Positions 18,363 through 26,103 of a DNA stretch of 60,178 bases are shown here, piece after piece. Origin of the DNA: Shewanella kaireitica (lineage in GTDB: Bacteria > Pseudomonadota > Gammaproteobacteria > Enterobacterales > Shewanellaceae); NCBI RefSeq assembly GCF_023284045.1, contig NZ_JAKIKQ010000024.1, positions 1 through 60,178 on the forward strand. The letters run 5' to 3'. The position numbers and the translations under genes were made by a program. Under the pieces are notes generated by a model. It had not been told where the DNA came from. It ran no database searches and saw only the letters and a list, made by a program, of their open reading frames with translations. The stretch's first letter is position 1, and the number at the start of each line of letters is the position of its first letter.

Positions 18363-19271
18363 GTGAAAACCCAACAGAAATCTCTCTTCGTGCCCTATAA
18401 CCACGGCCACCTGCATTTAAGGCAATTATTGCCAGCTAACCCTGATATGAGTAAACCTCCGTTATTGATGCTGCATGGCGCAATGTCCAATGGGCGTGTT
18501 TTTTACAGTGAATCAGGTAAAGGGCTAGGCTGCTATTTGGCTGATGCTGGAGTGGTAGTCTATGTATTGGACACGCTTGGGCGAGGCCACAGTACACCGA
18601 AACTTGGCCGAGGATTTAGTGCCGGGCAAGGTGAAGTCATCAGAGAGCAATTGCCACTCATTCAACAGTACATTCTTTCTCTGCATCCAAAAGCTGATAG
18701 CGTGCATTGGTGTGGTCATTCATGGGGTGGCGTGTTGATGGCCAGCGCTATCGCTCGATATGACAATTTACAGCAAACGGTGGCTTCACTGGTGACCTTT
18801 GGCAGCAAACGTCGTATTGAAGTTAAGTCGCTGAGCAAGTGGTTGAAGGTCGATCTGTTCTGGAATCGACTTGCACCTTTTATAGCTTGGCAGCGTGGAT
18901 ATCTTCCTGCTGATAAGTTAAAGGTGGGGATGGATAATGAGTCTCAGGCTTCATTGCTGCAAAGTATCGACTGGGTTCGCGGCCATTGGATCGATCATGA
19001 CGATGGCTTTAGTTACAGTCAGGCAGCAAAAAATGCAAAATGGCCTAAGTCTTGGTTTATTGCAGGGCAGGGCGATACCGTTTTAGGCAACCCTAGTGAT
19101 GTACAGCGAATGATTAGCGAGTGTCAAATTCAACAGGTCGATTATACTTTACTCAGCCGTAAACATGGTTTTAAGCACGACTATGACCATGCTGGCATGT
19201 TGACCCATAAAGATGCAGTGCAAGATCATTTTCCGACAGTTCGCGATTGGTACCGTCAGTTCAATCACTAA
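18363..19271 (+). CDS. Alpha/beta-hydrolase family protein
   Basis: A 302-residue cytoplasmic hydrolase of unknown substrate. It shows the oxyanion-hole motif LMLHGAMSNG near residue 37, the nucleophile elbow GHSWGG (Ser about 119), a candidate acid in AGQGDTVLG and the catalytic histidine near DYDHAGM. The start is GTG at 18363. Its stop codon overlaps, on the other strand, the stop of the response regulator gene (19268-19271). Confidence 0.85.
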   Translation: MKTQQKSLFVPYNHGHLHLRQLLPANPDMSKPPLLMLHGAMSNGRVFYSESGKGLGCYLADAGVVVYVLDTLGRGHSTPKLGRGFSAGQGEVIREQLPLIQQYILSLHPKADSVHWCGHSWGGVLMASAIARYDNLQQTVASLVTFGSKRRIEVKSLSKWLKVDLFWNRLAPFIAWQRGYLPADKLKVGMDNESQASLLQSIDWVRGHWIDHDDGFSYSQAAKNAKWPKSWFIAGQGDTVLGNPSDVQRMISECQIQQVDYTLLSRKHGFKHDYDHAGMLTHKDAVQDHFPTVRDWYRQFNH

Positions 19272-19876
19272 TCCTCGAGTTCAATCAAGGGGGCAAGCTT
19301 TAATAGTTCAGCTACATTTGCTGCCCCAAGCTTGTCCATCAACTTTGACCTGTGTACCTCAATGGTTCTAATTGCTACACAAAGTACGCTCGACATCTGT
19401 TTATTGGTATTGCCTGCAACAATGAGCTTAAAAATTTGTAATTCTCGTTCGGATAAACGCGTTATCAGCTGTTGTTCGGTAAATCGATTATATTTATTAA
19501 CGCTGTTTTGCAGGCCTTTTGAGATAGATTGCGATAACACTTGGCCTTTAACGGGTTTTTGAAAGAAATCGAAAGCACCATTTTTAAAGGCATCCACAGC
19601 CATAGGCACATCACCGTGGCCGGTAAGAAAAATGACCGACAGTGGGCTATTCGCTTCACTAAGCAGCTGCTGGACTTGTGGTCCACTAAGGCCTGGCATA
19701 CGGGCATCAAGGATCACGCAGCCCGGCTGGCTAAGATCAATGCTGGCTAGAAAATCATTGCCAGAGTTGAAACTTTTAATCTTGTAGCCAAATCCGTCCA
19801 TAAGAAAAGTGATGGAATCAACGATAGCTTCATCATCATCGACAAGGTAGACAGGGCCGCCAATCAACGCTTGCAT
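19268..19876 (-). CDS. thsR: ThsR-like FixJ-family response regulator
   Basis: A 202-residue transcription factor of a two-component system. The receiver domain (about 8-120) has acidic pocket DDDE, phosphoacceptor Asp57 in VILDARMPG, conserved Thr in FLTGHGD and Lys in FQKPV. A LuxR/FixJ helix-turn-helix follows (about 140-200; SERELQIFKLIVAGNTNKQ). It is divergent from the sensor kinase gene and close to phsABC, as described for the ThsSR thiosulfate sensor of Shewanella halifaxensis. It would bind the paired palindromes before phsA. TtrR-type regulators are close relatives, so the ligand assignment is inference from context. Confidence 0.85.
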   Translation of the reverse strand: MQALIGGPVYLVDDDEAIVDSITFLMDGFGYKIKSFNSGNDFLASIDLSQPGCVILDARMPGLSGPQVQQLLSEANSPLSVIFLTGHGDVPMAVDAFKNGAFDFFQKPVKGQVLSQSISKGLQNSVNKYNRFTEQQLITRLSERELQIFKLIVAGNTNKQMSSVLCVAIRTIEVHRSKLMDKLGAANVAELLKLAPLIELED

Positions 19877-20033
19877 GGGTATTCCTCTTTCACTTTTATT
19901 AGGATCTAGTAGATAGATATCTCAGTTCCTCACTTAATGCGAACATATTTTTTACAAAGCATGAGACCCATCACGTTGGCTGTACATTAGCCTATCGTAA
20001 ACTTGAGTCAGCGTTTAATTCGAGGCTAATCGA

Positions 20034-21818
20034 GTGTATCGGACCTTATTCTGTTTATTACTACTGTGTTGTACATCCAGTGTTTGGGGACAAACTCAAT
20101 CACTCTATGTTGGCGTATTGTCTAACTGGGGCAACCAACAAGCTATTGAGCGTTGGCAACCTATGATGGAATATCTAAATGAGCAGGTACCGGGCACTGA
20201 CTTTCATGTTTATCCGGGTAACTTTGAAGCGCTTAATCTGGCCATGGAGCTAGGACAGATCCAGTTTATTATTACTAACCCTGGCCAGTACCTCTACCTA
20301 TCAAACCAGTATCCGCTATCTTGGCTAGCAACAATGCGCTCTGCACGTCATAACGGCGCCACGTCGGCTATAGGTTCAGCCATTATCGTTAAGGCGGAAA
20401 GTGACTATCGCACTCTCTATGAGCTTAAAGGCAAAGTGATTGCTGCAAGTGATCCGCACGCGCTCGGCGGTTATCAAGCAACGGTGGGCTTGATGCATAA
20501 ATTGGGGATGGAGTCAGAAGATTACTTTAAAGAGGTTAAGTTCCTTGGTTTCCCACTCGATCCTCTTTTGTATCAAGTTCGAGACGGCAATGTTGATGCG
20601 GCGATCACGCCACTGTGTACCTTTGAAGATATGATAGCTCGCGGGCTTATCAATGAGGCTGACTATCGCATTCTTAATCCAAGTCGGCCCGATGGCTTTG
20701 ATTGCCAGTGCAGCACTAATCTTTACCCAAATTGGTCTTTTGCGGCGAGTGAAAGTGTTGATATCGGCTTGAGTAAACAGATCACCCAAGCGTTAATGGA
20801 GCTGCCAACGGAACATCCCGCTGCAATTAAAGCGCAGCTTATGGGCTGGACATCGCCCATCAGTCAGCTAGCAGTTATTCAACTTTTTGGCGAACTTCAT
20901 GTGCATGCTAGCGACGGTAGCCGTTGGGAAAGTGTCGAGAACTGGCTAAAAGATAATCGGCATTGGGGCATGTTCGCTATATTTGTATTTTTGGTCGCAA
21001 CTATTTATCACCTATGGATTGAGTACCGTTTTCATCAGAAAAGTGAATCGTTAATTGCCACAGAAAGGCAACTTAAACAGCAAGCTATTGCGCTTGAAAA
21101 GCTGCAGAGTGCATCGATTATTGGCGAAATTGGTGCAGGCTTAGCCCATGAAATTAATCAGCCGATTGCCGCTATTACCAGTTATAGCGAAGGCGGTATT
21201 ATGCGCTTAGAGGGAGAGCAAGCGCATGACAGCGCATCAATGATTGAACTATTGCAAAAGATCCACTGCCAGTCGACTCGAGCCGGAGAGGTGGTGCATC
21301 GGATCCGCAATCTGCTAAAACGGCGAGAATCGGTAATGAGTGACGTTAATATTCTCAGCTTAGTTGATGAGTGCATATCTTTGTTAAAATTGGAGTCACA
21401 GCGCAGAGACATCCAAATCACTAAACGTATTAAAGGCGAGCCTTTCTTCATTAGTGCAGATCGGGTTGGCTTACTGCAGGTACTCATCAATCTGACTAAA
21501 AATAGTATCGATGCCATCGCTGAGGCGCCAACTGTAACTGAGGGTAAAGTTGTTATCGAACTTGTTTTCAAAGAGTTTCAAGTTGACGTATTGGTTATCG
21601 ATAACGGTCGTGGTTTGGTCCAGAGTGCGGACTCGGTGATGGCGACATTCTTTACCACTAAAGAGGATGGTTTAGGCTTAGGTTTAGCTATCTGTAATGA
21701 AGTGGTCAATGAACACGATGGCGCATTTTCTCTGAATGACCGTGATGACGGTCAATCAGGTTGTGTTGCAAAAATTAGCTTAAAAAAACGGGGTAGTGAG
21801 CGTAGCGTAGAAGTGTGA
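20034..21818 (+). CDS. thsS: ThsS-like membrane sensor histidine kinase
   Basis: A 594-residue sensor likely detecting thiosulfate or a related sulfur oxyanion in the periplasm. It has a signal peptide (about 1-19), a PhnD-like periplasmic binding domain (about 23-300), a membrane segment at about 311-329, a coiled-coil linker, a HisKA domain with His372 in GLAHEINQP, and an ATPase domain with NLTKNSIDAI and GLGLGLAIC. The start is GTG at 20034, eight bases after GAGG. Cysteines at about 195, 224 and 226 (the last two as CQC) lie in the sensing domain. TtrS tetrathionate sensors have the same layout; thsS is favoured because the neighbouring reductase is PhsA/PsrA type, not TtrA. Confidence 0.85.
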   Translation: MYRTLFCLLLLCCTSSVWGQTQSLYVGVLSNWGNQQAIERWQPMMEYLNEQVPGTDFHVYPGNFEALNLAMELGQIQFIITNPGQYLYLSNQYPLSWLATMRSARHNGATSAIGSAIIVKAESDYRTLYELKGKVIAASDPHALGGYQATVGLMHKLGMESEDYFKEVKFLGFPLDPLLYQVRDGNVDAAITPLCTFEDMIARGLINEADYRILNPSRPDGFDCQCSTNLYPNWSFAASESVDIGLSKQITQALMELPTEHPAAIKAQLMGWTSPISQLAVIQLFGELHVHASDGSRWESVENWLKDNRHWGMFAIFVFLVATIYHLWIEYRFHQKSESLIATERQLKQQAIALEKLQSASIIGEIGAGLAHEINQPIAAITSYSEGGIMRLEGEQAHDSASMIELLQKIHCQSTRAGEVVHRIRNLLKRRESVMSDVNILSLVDECISLLKLESQRRDIQITKRIKGEPFFISADRVGLLQVLINLTKNSIDAIAEAPTVTEGKVVIELVFKEFQVDVLVIDNGRGLVQSADSVMATFFTTKEDGLGLGLAICNEVVNEHDGAFSLNDRDDGQSGCVAKISLKKRGSERSVEV

Positions 21819-21990
21819 TTAGCGTTTCTATTGCCTATCGCCAAGCCAGTATTTTTAAATTCCGCACTTGTCAAAGCCTGTTAAATATACAGGCTTCCTT
21901 TCCTCTACTCTCCCTGTATTTCAGTAACGGCTAAATTAGTTTTACAGCGCTTTTGGGGAAGGTTTTTCTTAAATTTATCGGAAGCTTATC

Positions 21991-22011
21991 GAAATGTGGT
22001 TTACCACAATA
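21991..22011. promoter_or_regulatory. Palindromic operator copy 1, likely ThsR site
   Basis: Contains TGTGGTTTACCACA, six-base inverted arms around TT, inside a 21-base block repeated exactly at 22086-22106. Response regulators of this family bind as dimers to such palindromes; binding by ThsR is inferred from location. Confidence 0.7.
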
Positions 22012-22085
22012 GACATATTATATCTGTTTATGTTGGACAAAAACTGAACTGTGAAACAACTCACAAAGCGTAATATGTAAATATT

Positions 22086-22106
22086 GAAATGTGGTTTACC
22101 ACAATA
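22086..22106. promoter_or_regulatory. Palindromic operator copy 2, likely ThsR site
   Basis: Identical over 21 bases to 21991-22011. The spacing of 95 bases is close to nine helical turns, so both sites face the same side of the DNA. The centre is about 140 bases before the phsA ATG. Confidence 0.7.
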
Positions 22107-22237
22107 TTCAGCGTTTAATTCCTAGCAGACAATGGTGAAAAGTTTGGGGCTGCAGTGATTTTTGAGCTTAATAGCTAACTAAAGGTCACCCGCTTCCAAC
22201 CAAGCACTGAGTTCCAATATCTACTGGGAGAATTATC

Positions 22238-24514
22238 ATGAAACTAGATCGGCGAACCTTTATTAAAGGGGCTGGCGCAACGACAGCAGGCTGCGCACTG
22301 GCAAGCTTGCCAGGCTCGTTAGCCGCCTTTGGAGAATCCACATTGAAAGGCAGCGCTGAGTCCGTTGCCAGTATCTGTGAAATGTGTTCTACACGTTGTC
22401 CTATCTCGGCTCGAGTTGTCAATGGCAAGAACGTGTCGATATTGGGTAACGTAAACGCAAAATCCTATGGTGGTGCCGTTTGTGCTCGAGGTGGAGCGGG
22501 TCACAGTCAACTTTATGACAAGCAGCGCATAGTGAAACCATTGAAACGTATTGGTGATCGTGGTGAAGGTAAGTGGCAAGAGATTGAGTGGGATGAAGCC
22601 TATGCGACCATTGCTGAAAACCTTAATAAAATTAAAGCGCAGCATGGCGCCGAATCTGTTGCATTCTCTTCTAAATCGGGCTCTCTTTCTGGCCACCTTT
22701 TTCACTTTGCTAAAGCCTTTGGCAGCCCTAATACCTTTACCCATGCATCAACTTGTCCAGCGGGTTATGTGGTTGCTGCCAAAGCCATGTTTGGCGGTAA
22801 AATTAAGCGTGATTTGAGCAATTCTAAGTACATCATTAACTTTGGGCATAACCTCTATGAAGGCATCAATATGTCTGAAACCAGAGGCATGATGAATGCA
22901 CAAATGGAGAAGGGCGCTAAGCTGGTGGTTTTTGAGCCACGCTTTTCGATTGTGGCAGATAAAGCTGATGAGTGGTATGCCATTAAGCCCGGTACTGATG
23001 TTGCAGTGGCACTCGCCATTTGTCATACGCTTATTGAAGATGACCTGTACGACAAAGCCTTTGTCGCTGAATTTGTCTCAGGGTTCGCTGAGTTTGCCAA
23101 AGAAGTTAAAGCTTATACGCCTGAATGGGCAGAATCTATCAGTGATGTACCTGCAGAAGATATTCGCCGCATTACCCACGAGTATGCAGCAGCAGCCCCA
23201 CATGCATTAGTTGATTTTGGTCACCGATCTTCATTTACAACCGAAGAGTTTGAAATGCGCCGAGCGCTGTATGCTGCCAACGTGCTAGTGGGTAATATTG
23301 AGCGAAAAGGTGGATTGTACTTCGGTAAGAAAGCCTCTAAATACAATAAATTTGCTGGAGAGAATGTCGCGCCTACGTTAGCAAAACCCGGCGTGAAAGA
23401 TATGCCGAAAATTGATGCTAAACGCATCGACATGGTTGACGAGCAATACTCACTACTGTGGTCATCAGGCGGGATCTACCAAACCATTCTAGACTCCACA
23501 CTCGATGCCAAGCCTTATCAGCTCCACGGCTGGGTAATGAGCCGCACTAATCCAATGCAGACCATGACTGACAGAGCAAGGATCGTTAAAACGATGCAAA
23601 AGCTCGACTTTGTGGTCGCTTGCGATATCTACATTAGCGAAAGTGCAGCTTACGCCGATATCTTCCTGCCTGAGTCAACTTACCTTGAGCGTGATGAAGA
23701 GATTGTCGATAAGTCGGGTAAGAATCCTGCTTATTACGTACGCCAGAAAGTGGTGGAAACCATTGGTAATACCAAACCAAGCTGGCTGATTTGGAAAGAG
23801 CTCGCCGATAAGTTAGGCCAAGGGCAATTCTTCCCGTGGCAGAACATGGAAACACTGCAGCTATTTCAAGTTGATAAGAATACGCCGCTACTAAACAAGA
23901 TAAAAAGTGATGGTTGGGTTAGCTATGGTAAGCCGTTATTGCTACGTGAACCTGCAATGGTTAAAGCGTTCAGCGCGAGTTACCCCAATGCCAAACCATT
24001 GGATGAAGATGGCACCTATGCCAGTCAGTTAAGCTTCAAAACGCCGTCGGGTAAAATTGAACTGAGTTCGAACAAAGTCGAAAAGATGGCGCCGGGACGC
24101 GGCGTAATCCGCTACCGCGAAGTGAATATGAAAAAAGCCGATGAGCTATTTTTTATTCAGGGAAAAGTGGCGGTACATACCAATGCCGCAACGCAAAATG
24201 TGCCCATGCTCGCCAACTTGATGTCTGACAATGCTGTGTGGATCCACCCTATTACAGCAGGACTTTTAAGTATCTCCAGCGGTGATGCAATTCGTATCTA
24301 CAACGATACAGGCAGTGAAGAGGGGCATGCCTTGGTTACGCCAGGTATACGCCCAGATACCGTGTTTGCCTACATGGGTTGTGGCTCTAAAAACAAAGAG
24401 CTAGCGCGTGCAACAGGTAAAGGTGTGCATTGCGGTAACTTACTTCCCCACGTTACGTCTCCGGTGACAGGTATGAACCTGCATACCACCGGCGTCAAAA
24501 TTGCCAAGATTTAA
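22238..24514 (+). CDS. phsA: Thiosulfate/polysulfide reductase molybdopterin subunit
   Basis: Catalytic subunit reducing thiosulfate (PhsA) or polysulfide (PsrA) in the periplasm. The 758-residue protein has a twin-arginine signal (DRRTFIKG, Arg5-Arg6), a [4Fe-4S] site with CEMCSTRC and a distant Cys in GAVCARGG, and the molybdenum ligand Cys173 in THASTCPAGY. Molydop-binding domain follows at about 640-758. Length equals Salmonella PhsA (758) and is close to Wolinella PsrA. GGGAG precedes the ATG. It is the first gene of a three-gene operon under the probable ThsSR control region. Confidence 0.9.
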   Translation: MKLDRRTFIKGAGATTAGCALASLPGSLAAFGESTLKGSAESVASICEMCSTRCPISARVVNGKNVSILGNVNAKSYGGAVCARGGAGHSQLYDKQRIVKPLKRIGDRGEGKWQEIEWDEAYATIAENLNKIKAQHGAESVAFSSKSGSLSGHLFHFAKAFGSPNTFTHASTCPAGYVVAAKAMFGGKIKRDLSNSKYIINFGHNLYEGINMSETRGMMNAQMEKGAKLVVFEPRFSIVADKADEWYAIKPGTDVAVALAICHTLIEDDLYDKAFVAEFVSGFAEFAKEVKAYTPEWAESISDVPAEDIRRITHEYAAAAPHALVDFGHRSSFTTEEFEMRRALYAANVLVGNIERKGGLYFGKKASKYNKFAGENVAPTLAKPGVKDMPKIDAKRIDMVDEQYSLLWSSGGIYQTILDSTLDAKPYQLHGWVMSRTNPMQTMTDRARIVKTMQKLDFVVACDIYISESAAYADIFLPESTYLERDEEIVDKSGKNPAYYVRQKVVETIGNTKPSWLIWKELADKLGQGQFFPWQNMETLQLFQVDKNTPLLNKIKSDGWVSYGKPLLLREPAMVKAFSASYPNAKPLDEDGTYASQLSFKTPSGKIELSSNKVEKMAPGRGVIRYREVNMKKADELFFIQGKVAVHTNAATQNVPMLANLMSDNAVWIHPITAGLLSISSGDAIRIYNDTGSEEGHALVTPGIRPDTVFAYMGCGSKNKELARATGKGVHCGNLLPHVTSPVTGMNLHTTGVKIAKI

Positions 24515-24526
24515 TCGGAGACCATT

Positions 24527-25099
24527 ATGACTAAACGTTATGTTCTTGTGCACGATGAAAACAAGTGCATCGGTTGCCAAGCCTGCAACGTAGCTTGCCG
24601 CAGCGAAAACAATGTACCAGAGTCGGTGACCCGCATACAGGTGCGCATCGAAGGGCCTTATGGCAACTTCCCCCACTTACATTTTAAGTACAATCGGGTT
24701 TCTTGTGAGCAGTGCGAAAACGCGCCTTGTGTCAAGGTTTGCCCGACTGGGGCGGCCTATGTCAATGATGATGGCATTGTTTCTATCAATGAAGGTAAAT
24801 GTGTCGGCTGCCTCTACTGTGTTGCAGCGTGTCCTTACAAAGTGCGCTTTATTAATCCTGAAACGCGGGTGCCAGACAAATGCGATTTCTGTAAAGAGAG
24901 CCGCTTAGCACGAGGCGAACAGCCTGCTTGTGTCAGTGTTTGTCCAACGAGTGCGCTCACATTTGGTGACGCCAACGATTTGAATTCTGAAGTACGTAAG
25001 GTGTTAGATACCAAACAGAACTACCAGCAAAAGGTGAACCTTGGCACAGAGCCGAGAGTTTATCGAATTCCAAGTCGTCGAGGGGGGATCAAAGCATGA
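24527..25099 (+). CDS. phsB: Reductase iron-sulfur subunit
   Basis: A 190-residue electron-transfer protein between the membrane subunit and PhsA. Sixteen cysteines in four clusters are visible: CIGCQACNVAC, CEQCENAPCVKVC, CVGCLYCVAACP and CDFCKESR with CVSVCP, giving four [4Fe-4S] clusters as in DmsB/PsrB/PhsB. No signal peptide: such subunits are carried through the Tat system with the catalytic partner. It starts 12 bases after phsA and overlaps phsC by four bases (ATGA). Confidence 0.93.
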   Translation: MTKRYVLVHDENKCIGCQACNVACRSENNVPESVTRIQVRIEGPYGNFPHLHFKYNRVSCEQCENAPCVKVCPTGAAYVNDDGIVSINEGKCVGCLYCVAACPYKVRFINPETRVPDKCDFCKESRLARGEQPACVSVCPTSALTFGDANDLNSEVRKVLDTKQNYQQKVNLGTEPRVYRIPSRRGGIKA

Positions 25100-26043
25100 A
25101 CAATATTTGGGGCTCTATGGAGCAATATGATCCTGTCGTTTGGAACTGGATCATCGCGGTTTACCTATTCATGGCGGGATTGTCCGCAGGCTCAATGCTG
25201 GTGGCAATAGGGCTTAAGTGGTACAAAAATAATCGCGGTTTACCCACCGAAGGTCTGCCAGTGATTAAGGCCGCTGCGGTAATAGGTCCAGTGGCCATCT
25301 GTTTAGGAATGGCGCTGCTGGTACTTGATTTAACTAAACCGTTTGAGTTTTATCATATCTTGCTTAACTACAATTTGAGCTCAGTAATGGCTTGGGGAGT
25401 AATAGCCTTACTGGTTTATATTCCATTAGTGTTTGTATTTGCGGGGTTAGTGTTCGAAAGGCAAGTTCTGCACTATGCGCCTTGGCTTGCTGGAGTATTA
25501 AAGGTATGTCGTCAACTTGAGGGTAGCCTTAACAAGCTTATTTTTGCGCTCGCTTTAGGTGTTGGAGTTTACACCGGCTTCCTATTATCGGCGATGATTA
25601 GTTACCCTATCCTAAACACCGCGGTACTACCGGCGCTGTTTTTAGCGTCAGCAATGTCGGTCGGCTCAGCGGGTAATATACTCGTTGCGACACTGTTCTT
25701 TAGTAAGAAAGAGTCTGATTGCATTGAGCAGGTGCACCGCATTGAGTATCCCGTGGCGTTTAACGAAGCGCTTTGTCTAGTGTTGTTGTTCGTCGGACTT
25801 AACTTCTCCGGTCCAGCTGCACAAGCAGCTACAGCGGCAATTACCACAGGTGCTTGGGCCAGTGTGTTCTGGATTGGCGTGGTTGGTTTAGGGCTTGTTG
25901 TCCCTGTACTGGCAAGTACCTTAGCGCCAAAGGCATGGCGTCATACTAAAGGCTTTTTAATCACGGTCTCCTGTAGCACCATTTTAGGAGTGCTAGCACT
26001 ACGCCACTTTGTTGTGTATGCCGGACAAAGTTATATTAGTTAA
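25096..26043 (+). CDS. phsC: NrfD/PsrC-type membrane quinol-oxidising subunit
   Basis: A 315-residue integral membrane protein with about eight hydrophobic segments, anchoring the reductase and oxidising menaquinol. Sequence is of the NrfD/PsrC family. Salmonella PhsC is a cytochrome-b-type subunit of about 255 residues, whereas Wolinella PsrC is 317; this protein matches PsrC in length and type. The operon therefore pairs a PhsA-sized catalytic subunit with a PsrC-type anchor, so polysulfide or sulfur reduction is an alternative role. Start overlaps the phsB stop. Confidence 0.88.
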   Translation: MNNIWGSMEQYDPVVWNWIIAVYLFMAGLSAGSMLVAIGLKWYKNNRGLPTEGLPVIKAAAVIGPVAICLGMALLVLDLTKPFEFYHILLNYNLSSVMAWGVIALLVYIPLVFVFAGLVFERQVLHYAPWLAGVLKVCRQLEGSLNKLIFALALGVGVYTGFLLSAMISYPILNTAVLPALFLASAMSVGSAGNILVATLFFSKKESDCIEQVHRIEYPVAFNEALCLVLLFVGLNFSGPAAQAATAAITTGAWASVFWIGVVGLGLVVPVLASTLAPKAWRHTKGFLITVSCSTILGVLALRHFVVYAGQSYIS

Positions 26044-26057
26044 TTGCTAATGAGCAC

Positions 26058-26096
26058 CAAAAAGGCAGTGCTAGTGAATACTAGGGCTGCCTTTTC
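26058..26096. terminator. Bidirectional terminator between phsC and the PilZ gene
   Basis: AAAGGCAG and CTGCCTTT pair, with an inner CTAG/CTAG stem, flanked by A-rich and T-rich ends. It serves both convergent genes. Confidence 0.85.
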
Positions 26097-26103
26097 TATC
26101 GTT

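Larger units (their letters stand above)
21819..22237 (+). promoter_or_regulatory. phsA control region
   Basis: A 419-base non-coding region carrying two identical palindromic sites (see entries at 21991 and 22086) and an AT-rich stretch down to the start codon. No convincing -35/-10 pair is seen, as expected for an activator-dependent promoter. CAGCGTTTAATTC (22109-22121) recurs before thsS at 20009-20021. Confidence 0.65.

Noticed and set aside
18363..19876. Joint operon of the hydrolase and the ThsR-like regulator
   Set aside because: They are on opposite strands and merely share overlapping stop codons.
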